Assembly (NCBI RefSeq): GCF_047654805.1
Contig: NZ_JASGIV010000001.1
Span: forward strand, 558,001-622,000
Length of the DNA stretch: 64,000 nt
Direction of reading: 5' to 3'
Origin: Pelomonas sp047654805
Lineage (GTDB): Bacteria; Pseudomonadota; Gammaproteobacteria; Burkholderiales; Burkholderiaceae_C
Shown here: positions 32,823 through 40,950 of the stretch, one piece after another
How the letters are laid out: each line of letters begins with the position of its first letter
Position numbering within the stretch: position 1 is the first letter of the stretch
Program-made: the position numbers and the translations under genes
Notes under the pieces: model-generated
What the model was told of the DNA's origin: nothing
The model's input: the letters and a program-made list of their open reading frames with translations, nothing else
Databases searched by the model: none

Positions 32823-34364
32823 ATGATCAAACGACTTTTAGTGGGATGCCTGTTCGCGTTGAGCGGCTGGTCGGCCTGGGCCTTGTCGCCCGAGCTGGCC
32901 TCGCGCATTGCCGCGGGCGAGAGTGATGACCGCGTCGCGGCGCTTCAGCAGGCGCTGGCGGCGGGCGACGAGTCGCTCGGGCCCTTCCTGCGTGCCTTGC
33001 AGGACGGCCGGGTGTGGATCAAGGGTGGGCAGGTGCTGGTGGTCGCCGAGGGCTCGCCGGCACCGGCCGACGCCGAGGAGCCGATGCTCAACAACCGCAT
33101 GCGCCGCGAGATCGACGCGGCGCTGGCGGGGCTGGACCTCCTGTCCAAGGATCGCGACACGCGGGCCAGCGCACTGGCGACGCTGCGTGACGATGCGGAT
33201 GCGTCCAAGCTCGCGCTCTTCGAAAGGGCGCTGGCGGTGGAGAGCGACGCCAGGCTGCGCGCGCAGCTGAACGCGCTGGTTGCCGGCGCCAAGCTGTCGT
33301 CCGGCGATCCGGGGCAGCGCCGCGCCGCGGCAACCGAGCTGTCCGGCAGTGCCGATCCGGCGACACGCGCGCTGCTGCTCGAGAAGCTCGGCGCCGAGAC
33401 CGATCCCGCCGCCAGGGCGGCGATGCAAAAGGCCGTGGCCGACATCGGCGAGCGCCTCGCCTGGGGCGAGCGCGCCCAGCTGCTGTTCTCCGGCCTGAGC
33501 CTGGGCTCGGTGCTGCTGCTGGTGGCACTCGGGCTGGCCATCACCTATGGCCTGATGGGCGTCATCAACATGGCGCACGGCGAGCTGCTGATGGTGGGCG
33601 CCTACGCCACCTACTGCGTTCAGCAGGGCTTTCGCGCCTGGCTGCCGGCGGCCTTCGACTACTACCTGTGGATCGCGCTGCCGGCGAGCTTCCTGGCGGC
33701 GGCACTCGTCGGCGCGGCGATGGAGCGCACCGTGATCCGCTGGCTCTACGGCCGGCCGCTGGAGACGCTGCTGGCCACCTGGGGCCTGAGCCTGGTGCTG
33801 ATGCAGGCGGTGCGCAGCTTGTTCGGCGCACAGAACGTGGCCGTCGAGAACCCGGCCTGGCTGTCCGGTGGCTGGGCGCTGCTGCCCAACCTCACGCTGC
33901 CCTACAACCGCCTTGCCATCCTCGCGTTCGCGGCCCTGGTGCTGGGCGGCATGGCGCTGCTGCTGGCCAGGACCCGCCTGGGCCTGATGGTGCGCGGCGT
34001 GACGCAGAACCGCCGCATGGCCGCCTGTGTGGGCGTCAACACCGCCAGGGTCGACACCTTGGCCTTCGCGCTGGGCTCGGGCATCGCCGGGCTGGCCGGC
34101 TGCGCGCTGAGCCAGATCGGCAACGTCGGCCCCGACCTGGGGCAGAGCTACATCGTCGACGCGTTCATGGTCGTCGTGCTGGGAGGCGTCGGCCAGCTCG
34201 CGGGCACGGTCTACGCGGGCCTGGGCCTCGGTGTGCTGTCCAAGCTGCTGGAAGGCTGGCAGGGCGCGGTGCTCGCCAAGATCGCGCTGCTGATGCTCCT
34301 GGTCCTCGTCATCCAGAAGAAGCCGCAAGGCCTGTTCGCACTGAAGGGCAGGTCGGTCGAATGA
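32823..34364 (+). CDS. urtB: Urea ABC transporter permease UrtB
   Basis: 513-residue LivH-type permease with the long N-terminal periplasmic domain particular to UrtB: signal peptide 1-24, then a helical repeat-rich region to about residue 215 (repeated LxxLxxDxDxxxR-like patterns). The membrane part follows (from LFSGLSLGSVLLLVALGLAITYGLMG), with the RMAACVGVNT cytoplasmic loop. ATG at 32823; an in-frame GTG at 32799 would spoil the signal peptide. ATGA overlap with urtC. Confidence 0.95.
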   Translation: MIKRLLVGCLFALSGWSAWALSPELASRIAAGESDDRVAALQQALAAGDESLGPFLRALQDGRVWIKGGQVLVVAEGSPAPADAEEPMLNNRMRREIDAALAGLDLLSKDRDTRASALATLRDDADASKLALFERALAVESDARLRAQLNALVAGAKLSSGDPGQRRAAATELSGSADPATRALLLEKLGAETDPAARAAMQKAVADIGERLAWGERAQLLFSGLSLGSVLLLVALGLAITYGLMGVINMAHGELLMVGAYATYCVQQGFRAWLPAAFDYYLWIALPASFLAAALVGAAMERTVIRWLYGRPLETLLATWGLSLVLMQAVRSLFGAQNVAVENPAWLSGGWALLPNLTLPYNRLAILAFAALVLGGMALLLARTRLGLMVRGVTQNRRMAACVGVNTARVDTLAFALGSGIAGLAGCALSQIGNVGPDLGQSYIVDAFMVVVLGGVGQLAGTVYAGLGLGVLSKLLEGWQGAVLAKIALLMLLVLVIQKKPQGLFALKGRSVE

Positions 34365-35407
34365 AGAAGACATTGCTCCTCGCCGCGGCCATCGTGCTGC
34401 TGCTCACGCCTTTCCTGCACCTTGCCTTCGCGCCCGGCCACCCGCTGCACCTCAGCGAGTTCTACGTCGGGCTGCTCGGCAAGTTCCTGTGCTTCGCCAT
34501 CTGCGCGCTGGCGCTGGACCTGATCTGGGGCTTTGGCGGCATCCTGTCGCTGGGGCACGGCCTGTTCTTCGCGCTGGGCGGCTACGGCATGGGCATGTAC
34601 CTGATGCGCCAGATCGGCCGCGACGGCCAGTACCAGTCGGACCTGCCGGACTTCATGGTCTTCCTGAACTGGAAGGAACTGCCCTGGCACTGGGCGCTCA
34701 GCGACTCGCTGGTCGGACAGATCATCCTGGCGCTCGCCGTGCCGGGGCTGCTGGCTGCCGTGTTCGGCTACTTCGCCTTCCGCTCGCGCATCCAGGGCGT
34801 GTACTTCTCCATCATCACGCAGGCGCTGACGGTGGCGGCCATGCTGCTGTTCTTCCGCAACGAGACGGGCTTTGGTGGCAACAACGGCTTCACGGACTTC
34901 AAGCGCATCGCGGGCCTGGCCATCACGTCGCCGGGCATGAAGGTGGCGCTGTGCGTGGCCAGCGGCCTTGCGCTGATCGCCTGCTACCTGATCGCGCGCG
35001 CGCTGACGCAAAGCCGCTGGGGCCGCATCCTGCAGGCCATCCGCGACGCCGAGGGGCGCGTGCGCTTCCTGGGCTACGACCCCGTGGCGTTCAAGCTCAG
35101 CGCCTACGTCATCTCTGCGCTGATGTGCGCGCTGGCCGGCATCCTCTACGTCCCGCAGGTGGGCATCATCAACCCCAGCGAGATGAGTCCGGCGGCCAGC
35201 ATCGAGATGGCCATCTGGGCCGCGGTGGGCGGTCGCGGCACGCTGCTTGGCCCGGTGCTGGGCGCCTTCTTCGTCAACGGCACCAAGTCGGTCTTCACCG
35301 TCTGGTGGCCGGAGGGCTGGCTCTACGTGCTGGGTGCGCTCTTCATCGCGGTGACGCTGTTCCTGCCGACCGGCCTGGCCGGCCTTGCCAGGAGGTTCAA
35401 GAAATGA
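34361..35407 (+). CDS. urtC: Urea ABC transporter permease UrtC
   Basis: 348-residue LivM-type permease. Opens with a hydrophobic segment, then FAICALALDLIWGFGGILSLGHGLFFALGGY, the LivM signature; the cytoplasmic loop is RWGRILQAIRDAEGRVRFLGYDP. Pairs with UrtB. Overlaps urtB and urtD by 4 bases each (ATGA). Confidence 0.95.
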   Translation: MKKTLLLAAAIVLLLTPFLHLAFAPGHPLHLSEFYVGLLGKFLCFAICALALDLIWGFGGILSLGHGLFFALGGYGMGMYLMRQIGRDGQYQSDLPDFMVFLNWKELPWHWALSDSLVGQIILALAVPGLLAAVFGYFAFRSRIQGVYFSIITQALTVAAMLLFFRNETGFGGNNGFTDFKRIAGLAITSPGMKVALCVASGLALIACYLIARALTQSRWGRILQAIRDAEGRVRFLGYDPVAFKLSAYVISALMCALAGILYVPQVGIINPSEMSPAASIEMAIWAAVGGRGTLLGPVLGAFFVNGTKSVFTVWWPEGWLYVLGALFIAVTLFLPTGLAGLARRFKK

Positions 35408-36237
35408 CGCCGGAGCTTCTCGAGGCGGGCGCCGAGGCGCGCACGCGGGCGCTGACCCGCGTCGTCACCGAATCCGGCCCGGTCTTCAACCAGGGCGTTG
35501 CGCTCTACGTCGAGGACCTCAAGGTCGCATTCGACGGCTTCCAGGCGCTGGGAGGCCTGAGCTTTGCAATCGGCGTGGGCGAGCTGCGCTGCGTCATCGG
35601 CCCCAACGGCGCCGGCAAGACGACGACGATGGACTGCATCACCGGCAAGACCAAGCCCGACAGCGGCCGCATCTTCTTCGGCAGCAACCTGGACCTGCGG
35701 ACCATGAACGAGCAGCAGATCGCCCTCGCCGGCATCGGTCGCAAGTTCCAGAAGCCAACCGTGTTCGAGGCACTGAGCGTCGCCGAGAACCTGGAGCTGG
35801 CGCTGGCCGGCGACCGCCGCGCGCGCTTCGCGATGCGCGCCAGGCTGAGCGGCGAGCAGCGCGACCGGCTCGACGAATTGCTGAAGACGGTGCACCTTGC
35901 CGAGGAGCATGACCGTGTCGCCGGCCTGCTGAGCCACGGCCAGAAGCAGTGGCTGGAGATCGGCATGCTGCTCGCGCAGGACCCCAAGCTGCTGCTGCTG
36001 GACGAACCCGTCGCGGGCATGACCGACGAGGAGACCGAGCGCACCGCCGAGCTGTTCCTGAGCCTGGAAGGCAAGCACTCGCTGGTGGTGGTGGAGCACG
36101 ACATGAGCTTCGTTGCGACGCTGGCCGGCGCGCATCGCACGGTCACCGTGCTGCATGAAGGCAAGACGCTGGCCGAGGGCACGATGGCGACGGTGCAGTC
36201 GGATGAAAAAGTGATCGAGGTGTACCTTGGCCGATGA
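35404..36237 (+). CDS. urtD: Urea ABC transporter ATPase UrtD
   Basis: 277-residue ATPase of the LivG type. Walker A GPNGAGKTT about residue 65, Q-loop GRKFQKP, signature LSHGQKQWLEIGM, Walker B LLLLDEPVAGM and the H-loop in VVVEHDM. The about 30-residue N-terminal extension before the ATPase core is usual for UrtD. Its stop lies inside the start of urtE. Confidence 0.95.
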   Translation: MTPELLEAGAEARTRALTRVVTESGPVFNQGVALYVEDLKVAFDGFQALGGLSFAIGVGELRCVIGPNGAGKTTTMDCITGKTKPDSGRIFFGSNLDLRTMNEQQIALAGIGRKFQKPTVFEALSVAENLELALAGDRRARFAMRARLSGEQRDRLDELLKTVHLAEEHDRVAGLLSHGQKQWLEIGMLLAQDPKLLLLDEPVAGMTDEETERTAELFLSLEGKHSLVVVEHDMSFVATLAGAHRTVTVLHEGKTLAEGTMATVQSDEKVIEVYLGR

Positions 36238-36931
36238 CCTGCTGACCGTCCGGGACCTGCACAAGCACTACGGCGGCTCGCACATCCTGCGCGGCCTGGG
36301 CTTCGAGCTCAAGCCTGGCGAGATCACCGTCGTCATGGGCCGCAACGGCGTCGGCAAGACGACGCTGCTGAAGAGCCTCATGGGCGTGGTTCCCGTCACA
36401 TCCGGCAGCATCGCGCTGGCCGGCGAGAACATCGACAAGCTCAAGACCCACCAGCGCGTGCGTGCCGGCCTGGGCTATGTGCCCCAGGGGCGCGAGATCT
36501 TCGGCCGGCTCACGGTCATGGAGAACCTGCAGATGGGCCTGGCCAGCCAGCCCGCCGGCACGCCGCTGCCCGGGGAACTGTTCGAGCTGTTCCCGGTGCT
36601 CGACAAGATGCGCGGCCGCCGCGGTGGCGACCTGTCCGGCGGCCAGCAGCAGCAGCTCGCCATCGCCCGCGCGCTGGCGCCGGGACCCAAGGTGCTGCTG
36701 CTGGACGAGCCGACGGAGGGCATCCAGCCCAACGTCATCCAGGACATCGGCCGCGTCATCAAGCACCTGGCCCATGACAAGGGCCTGTGCGTCGTGCTGG
36801 TGGAGCAGTACTACGACTTCTGCGAGGAGCTGGCCGACCAGTACCTGCTGATGCAGCGCGGCGAGATCGTCATGCGGGGGCGTGGGGCCAACATGAAGGC
36901 GGACGGGGTGAGGGAGCGGCTGGCGATCTGA
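36227..36931 (+). CDS. urtE: Urea ABC transporter ATPase UrtE
   Basis: 234-residue LivF-type ATPase. Contains HYGGSHILRG near the start, Walker A MGRNGVGKTT, the YVPQGREIFGRLTV Q-loop, signature LSGGQQQQLAIARAL, Walker B LLLLDEPTEGIQPN. It starts with TTG inside the urtD coding end (11-base overlap); no ATG lies before Walker A, so TTG is required for an intact protein. Last gene of the operon, followed by a 16-bp palindrome. Confidence 0.92.
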   Translation: MADDLLTVRDLHKHYGGSHILRGLGFELKPGEITVVMGRNGVGKTTLLKSLMGVVPVTSGSIALAGENIDKLKTHQRVRAGLGYVPQGREIFGRLTVMENLQMGLASQPAGTPLPGELFELFPVLDKMRGRRGGDLSGGQQQQLAIARALAPGPKVLLLDEPTEGIQPNVIQDIGRVIKHLAHDKGLCVVLVEQYYDFCEELADQYLLMQRGEIVMRGRGANMKADGVRERLAI

Positions 36932-36934
36932 GGC

Positions 36935-36950
36935 GGCGCCGGCCGGCGCC
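36935..36950. repeat. Perfect 16-bp palindrome after urtE
   Basis: GGCGCCGGCCGGCGCC, 4 bases past the urtE stop. It could form a very stable RNA hairpin at the end of the operon but has no T-tract; a processing or pausing structure is likelier than an intrinsic terminator. Confidence 0.5.
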
Positions 36951-37126
36951 GTGATGGCCACGACGGTCGGCGGCTGACGGGCGTCGAGCGCGCCTGGCGC
37001 CTGCTAGGCTTGGGCGAGCGCTGAAGCCCTCGCGCCGGGCCTTCGGATCCGTCGCGTCGAGCACCGACGGCATGCCGCAGGCTCCCGTCGGCGCTTCGGC
37101 AGCAACCCTCAGTTCTGGAGGAACAC

Positions 37127-37495
37127 ATGTTCGATCACATTGGCATCGGCGCGACGGACGTCGAGGCGAGCACGGCTTTCTTCCTTCAGGCGCTGGCGCC
37201 CCTGGGCGTCGCGGTCGCGATGCAAGGCCCCCACGGCGCCGGACTAGGCATGAATGGCAAGCCATCGCTCTGGATATCACCGGCGACCGCCAAGCCTGCC
37301 CCCTTGCACCTGGCCTTCACTGCGGCGACCCGTGCGCAGGTGGATGCGTTCTACCAGGCGGCGCTGGCCGCCGGCGGCAAGGACAACGGCGCGCCCGGGC
37401 TGCGCCCCCACTATCACGCCAACTACTACGGCGCGTTCGTCATCGGGCCCGACGGACACAACGTCGAGGCGGTCTGCCACAAGCCGCAGGCCTAG
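37127..37495 (+). CDS. VOC-family (glyoxalase-like) protein
   Basis: 122 residues, one vicinal-oxygen-chelate module: MFDHIGIGATDVEASTAFF at the start (metal His4), APLHLAFTA in the middle, and GPDGHNVEAVCH at the end (metal Glu). Resembles small YcpA/glyoxalase-like proteins of unknown substrate. Monocistronic, preceded by TGGAGG 8 bases before the ATG. Confidence 0.85.
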   Translation: MFDHIGIGATDVEASTAFFLQALAPLGVAVAMQGPHGAGLGMNGKPSLWISPATAKPAPLHLAFTAATRAQVDAFYQAALAAGGKDNGAPGLRPHYHANYYGAFVIGPDGHNVEAVCHKPQA

Positions 37496-37559
37496 CCTCG
37501 CCTGGCGTTGTCTTGCCTCGCCGCAGACGCATCCCGGGCCGCCCCGATTCCTGCGAGCC

Positions 37560-38534
37560 TCACGCCGCCCGCTGCGCTTCAAGCCACAGCACGGCAAACC
37601 AGCGGTTCTCGTCCGTCCACACCTTGCCCGGCCGAAAGCCGGCCCGTGCCGCCATCGCCTGGAAGCCCTCGACCGTGTACTTGTGCGAGTGCTCCGTGTG
37701 CAGCGTCTCGCCCTCGTGGAAGGCGTAGACCTCGCCGTCAAGCTGCAGTTCCAGCGGCCTTGAGGCGCGCAGGTGCATCTCGATGCGCCGGTAGGCGGGG
37801 TTGTAGAAGGCCAGGTGCTCGAACCCGTCGGCCGGGAATTCGGCGCCGAGCTCATGGCGGGCACGCGCCAGCACGTTGAGGTTGAAGGCCGCGGTCACGC
37901 CCGCCACATCGTTGTAGGCGGCATGCAGCACCTGCTGGTCCTTCACCAGGTCGATGCCGATCAGCAGCCCGCCGCCAGCCAGCTCGCTGGCCGCCAGGCG
38001 CAAGAAGGCATCGGCCTCGGCCGGCGTGAAGTTGCCGATGCTGGAGCCGGGGAAGAAGCCCACGCGGCGACTGCCCGCGGGACAGGGGGGCAGCCCGTGC
38101 GGGCGCGTGAAGTCGGCCACCAGGGGCTGGATGGCGAGACCGGGATAGTCGGCGGCCAGCCCGTCGCAGGCAGCCAGCAGATGGGATCCCGAGATGTCCA
38201 CCGGCACGAACTGCACGCTGTCGCGCGGGATGGAGTCCAGCAACAGGCGCACCTTGCGCAGCGCGCCGGCGCCGTACTCGACGAGTTGCACGCCGGCGCC
38301 GAACTGCGCGGCCATGTCGTCGGCGTGGGTCTGCAGCAGCGCCAGTTCCGTCCGCGTTGGGTAGTACTCGGGCAGCTCGCAGATCTGCTCGAACAACCGG
38401 GAGCCCGTCTCGTCGTAGAAATACTTGGGCGAGATGGCCTTGGGCGAGCGCGACAGGGCCGCACGCAGGTCGGCGGCGAACTGCTCGCTGTCGGCCGAAG
38501 CCCGGGGCTGGCGCCATTCGATGCCTGGTTTCAT
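37560..38534 (-). CDS. egtD: L-histidine N-alpha-methyltransferase
   Basis: 324-residue SAM-dependent methyltransferase of the EgtD/DUF2260 family, which trimethylates histidine to hercynine for ergothioneine synthesis. Signature SPKYFYDETGSRLFEQICELPEYYPTRTE is recognisable from residue 36, VEYGAGALRK is the SAM loop, and FFPGSSIGNFTP follows. The ATG overlaps the stop of egtB (ATGA), so the two are co-translated. Confidence 0.92.
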   Translation of the reverse strand: MKPGIEWRQPRASADSEQFAADLRAALSRSPKAISPKYFYDETGSRLFEQICELPEYYPTRTELALLQTHADDMAAQFGAGVQLVEYGAGALRKVRLLLDSIPRDSVQFVPVDISGSHLLAACDGLAADYPGLAIQPLVADFTRPHGLPPCPAGSRRVGFFPGSSIGNFTPAEADAFLRLAASELAGGGLLIGIDLVKDQQVLHAAYNDVAGVTAAFNLNVLARARHELGAEFPADGFEHLAFYNPAYRRIEMHLRASRPLELQLDGEVYAFHEGETLHTEHSHKYTVEGFQAMAARAGFRPGKVWTDENRWFAVLWLEAQRAA

Positions 38535-39673
38535 CTTGCGAGCCTCAATCCGCTGAACTGCCAGCGTGCGGCCGGCGGGAAGAAATTGCGGTAGGTCGGC
38601 CGGGCATGGCCGGGCGGCGTGGCGAGGCTGCCGCCGCGCAGTACCTGCTGGCCCACCATGAACTTGCCGTTGTATTCGCCGACGGCGCCCGCCGCAGGCC
38701 GGAAGCCCGGATAGGGCGCATAGCCGGAGCGCGTCCACTGCCAGGCCTGGTCGGCCGCGTTCGAGAAACCGGGCAGGCGGCATGCCGCTTCCCACTCGAA
38801 CTCCGTGGGCAGCCGCGCGCCGGCCCATTCGGCGAAGGCGCAGGCCTCGTAGAAGCTCAGCTGCATGACGGGCGCGCCCGGATCCAGCGGCTGCACGCCG
38901 TGCAGCCCGAAGACGCTGCCATCCTCGAGCCAGTAGGCGGGCCGTTGCCAGCCCTGCGCCTGCACGGCGGCCCAGCCGTCAGACAGCCACAGCAGCGGTT
39001 CGCGGTAGCCGCCGCTGGCGACGAAGTCGGCGTACTCGGCGCAGGTGACGAGGCGGTTGCTGATCTCGAACGGTGCCAGCAGCACCTGATGCCGCGGCCC
39101 TTCGTTGTCGAAGGCAAATCCGGCGCCGTCGTGGCCGATGTCGACGACCCCGCCCGCGTGCGCGAGCCAGGCCTGCCCGGGCGATGCCGGCGGCCGCGGC
39201 GCCGTCGCGTCGTAGGCCGGCAGCAGCGGGTTGCAGGAGAAGGCGTGCAGGATGTCCGTCAGCAGCAGTTCCTGGTGCTGCTGCTCATGGTGGCAGCCCA
39301 GCTCGACGAGCGCGCGCGCCTCGGCCGGTGCCTGCGGCAGCAGGTCGGCGAGGGCTGCATCCACATGGGCGCGGTAGGCCTTGACCTCGTCGAGCGAGGG
39401 CCGGCTCAGCAGGCCGCGCTGCGGGCGCGCATGGCGCGGGCCCAGGCTTTCGTAGTAGGAGTTGAAGAGGCGGGGCCAGCGCGCGTCGAACAACTCGTAG
39501 CCGTCCAGGTGCGGTACCAGCACCAGGGCCTCGAAGAACCACGTCGTATGGGCCAGGTGCCATTTGGCGGGACTGGCATCGGGCATGGACTGCAGCTGGG
39601 CGTCCTCGCCGGACAGGGGCGCAGCCAGGCCCAGCGTGTAGGCGCGGGTGGCGCGGAGCAGCTCGTTCAGCAT
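38531..39673 (-). CDS. egtB: Ergothioneine sulfoxide synthase (EgtB-type)
   Basis: 380 residues: an N-terminal DinB-like domain with KWHLAHTTWFFE (His39, His42) and the iron motif H129-x3-H133-x-E135, and a C-terminal formylglycine-generating-enzyme-like domain (NRLVTCAEYADF, LPTEFEWEAAC, LRGGSLAT). EgtB joins hercynine to a thiol with O2. No glutamate-cysteine ligase (egtA) or amidase (egtC) gene is adjacent, so it may use cysteine directly, as some proteobacterial enzymes do. First gene of the egtBD pair. Confidence 0.92.
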   Translation of the reverse strand: MLNELLRATRAYTLGLAAPLSGEDAQLQSMPDASPAKWHLAHTTWFFEALVLVPHLDGYELFDARWPRLFNSYYESLGPRHARPQRGLLSRPSLDEVKAYRAHVDAALADLLPQAPAEARALVELGCHHEQQHQELLLTDILHAFSCNPLLPAYDATAPRPPASPGQAWLAHAGGVVDIGHDGAGFAFDNEGPRHQVLLAPFEISNRLVTCAEYADFVASGGYREPLLWLSDGWAAVQAQGWQRPAYWLEDGSVFGLHGVQPLDPGAPVMQLSFYEACAFAEWAGARLPTEFEWEAACRLPGFSNAADQAWQWTRSGYAPYPGFRPAAGAVGEYNGKFMVGQQVLRGGSLATPPGHARPTYRNFFPPAARWQFSGLRLAR

Positions 39674-39816
39674 GGAGAGCGACCGTATCGCAAACTGCTG
39701 CCAACGGTATGTCAGTGAAGGGCTGCTGGCTGTAGGACGGCACCCCTAGGGTGCAGGGCGGCGCGGTGGCACCTCACGGGCCCGGACAGCCGGCGCCTGC
39801 TGCGCCGGCCCGCCGT

Positions 39817-40203
39817 TCAGCGCGGCCGTGCTGCGATGGCCGCGACGGGCCAGGCTGCCAGCAGGCCCAGCGCGATGCCAAAGCCATCGGCCAGCAGGTC
39901 CAGCCAGTCGCCGGTGCGCGGCGGCAGGTGACTCTGGGCGATCTCGATGGCGCCGCCGTAGGCGAGCAGCGCGGCAGCGAGCCATCCCCATTGCCGAGGG
40001 CGCGGCCACCAGGCCCAGGCCCCGGCAAAGGCCAGCGACCCGAAGGCGAGGGCGTGGTTGGACTTGTCCCAGCCCGTGCCGATGGCCGGCGGCGGCGCAG
40101 GCACCAGGGCCAGCCAGGTGATGGCGACGAGAAGGAGGGTGAACAGCGCGCGCCACAGGCGGCGCTGCTCGGGAGCGGTGGCAAAGCGGATCAGGCGGGG
40201 CAT
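39817..40203 (-). CDS. VanZ-like membrane protein
   Basis: 128 residues with four hydrophobic segments (LWRALFTLLLVAITWLALV; ALAFGSLAFAGAWAW; WLAAALLAYGGAIEIAQS; DLLADGFGIALGLLAAW). The GWDKSNHALAFGSLA and EIAQSHLPPRTGDWLDLLAD motifs are typical of the VanZ family. No glycopeptide-resistance genes are nearby, so the name reflects fold only. ATG at 40203 chosen because the preceding reading frame lacks plausible protein sequence. Confidence 0.82.
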   Translation of the reverse strand: MPRLIRFATAPEQRRLWRALFTLLLVAITWLALVPAPPPAIGTGWDKSNHALAFGSLAFAGAWAWWPRPRQWGWLAAALLAYGGAIEIAQSHLPPRTGDWLDLLADGFGIALGLLAAWPVAAIAARPR

Positions 40204-40378
40204 GGCGGCCGCATTGTGGCTGGCAGCCAACGCTGCAGGCGCTGGGCCCGGGCAGGGGCTGCGGATTGATGACGTCTCGTGGCAAACCCTGCCTGCAGGG
40301 GCCTGCCCGCGCGGGCGCCGGCCAAAACGCGTCGATACAGTTGCCGCAGGCGCCAGCATCGGCGCCGGGGAGAGCAAG

Positions 40379-40756
40379 ATGACGGGCAGTCAGGTCATGC
40401 AGATGGGGGGCGCCTTCCTGCTGGGCGCGTTGCTTGCGGCAGCTGCCATGTACGCGTGGCTGTCGCGCCGTGTGAAGCTCGAGCACCAGCGCGTGCTGCA
40501 TGTCGAACAGTCGCGCCAGCAGGTGCTGGAGCAGGTCACGCAGGCGCGCCGGCAGATCGAGCAACTGCAGCGCGAATCCCATGAACTGCGTCTCGCGATC
40601 CGGCCTGCGCCGCGCCAGGCACCCGCGCCTGCGCCGGTTCAGGACGCCGCAGAGGCGGCGCGGCTGTACGCGGAGTCCCTGCTGAAGCCGACGCCGGCGA
40701 CGGACAAGCCGCAGGCCTTCAAGGACACCGTGGTGCTGCGCCGCAGCCAGGACTGA
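40379..40756 (+). CDS. Small single-pass membrane protein with coiled coil
   Basis: 125 residues: a membrane segment at about 9-28 (MGGAFLLGALLAAAAMYAWL), then a charged coiled coil (about 35-75, rich in Q, E and R) and a Pro/Ala-rich tail. Layout recalls small YhcB-like inner-membrane proteins but I do not recognise the family. GGGGAGAG precedes the ATG. Confidence 0.65.
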   Translation: MTGSQVMQMGGAFLLGALLAAAAMYAWLSRRVKLEHQRVLHVEQSRQQVLEQVTQARRQIEQLQRESHELRLAIRPAPRQAPAPAPVQDAAEAARLYAESLLKPTPATDKPQAFKDTVVLRRSQD

Positions 40757-40812
40757 GCAAGGGCCGAGGACAGCGCCTGCGCGCTGTCCGACGCCTTGCG
40801 AGGGCCAGACGG

Positions 40813-40832
40813 CCTGCCAGCCGGCTGGCAGG
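40813..40832. repeat. 20-bp perfect palindrome, possible terminator
   Basis: CCTGCCAGCCGGCTGGCAGG, 56 bases after the coiled-coil protein gene, followed by GGGGCGTTGT only. A stable hairpin at the end of that transcript; weak as an intrinsic terminator. Confidence 0.5.
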
Positions 40833-40882
40833 GGCGTTGTCACTGCCGGGACAAACCGGCGCGAGTCGCGCTGCCTAGAATC

Positions 40883-40894
40883 GAACGGTCGTTC
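40883..40894. promoter_or_regulatory. TetR-type operator before beta-oxidation operon
   Basis: GAACGGTCGTTC is palindromic except for the central GT and is flanked by TAGAATC and TA. It lies 57 bases upstream of the hydroxyacyl-CoA dehydrogenase start. Sites of the AACGNNCGTT kind are typical of TetR regulators of acyl-CoA metabolism; no tetR gene is present in the window. Confidence 0.5.
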
Positions 40895-40950
40895 TATTTC
40901 TGGGCCGGCTGCAGGAGACGCGGCATGGCCCGCCAACCGAGGTCGTGCCC

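Noticed and set aside
39817..40203. Glycopeptide resistance gene (vanZ)
   Set aside because: Only the membrane fold resembles VanZ and no van genes are nearby.
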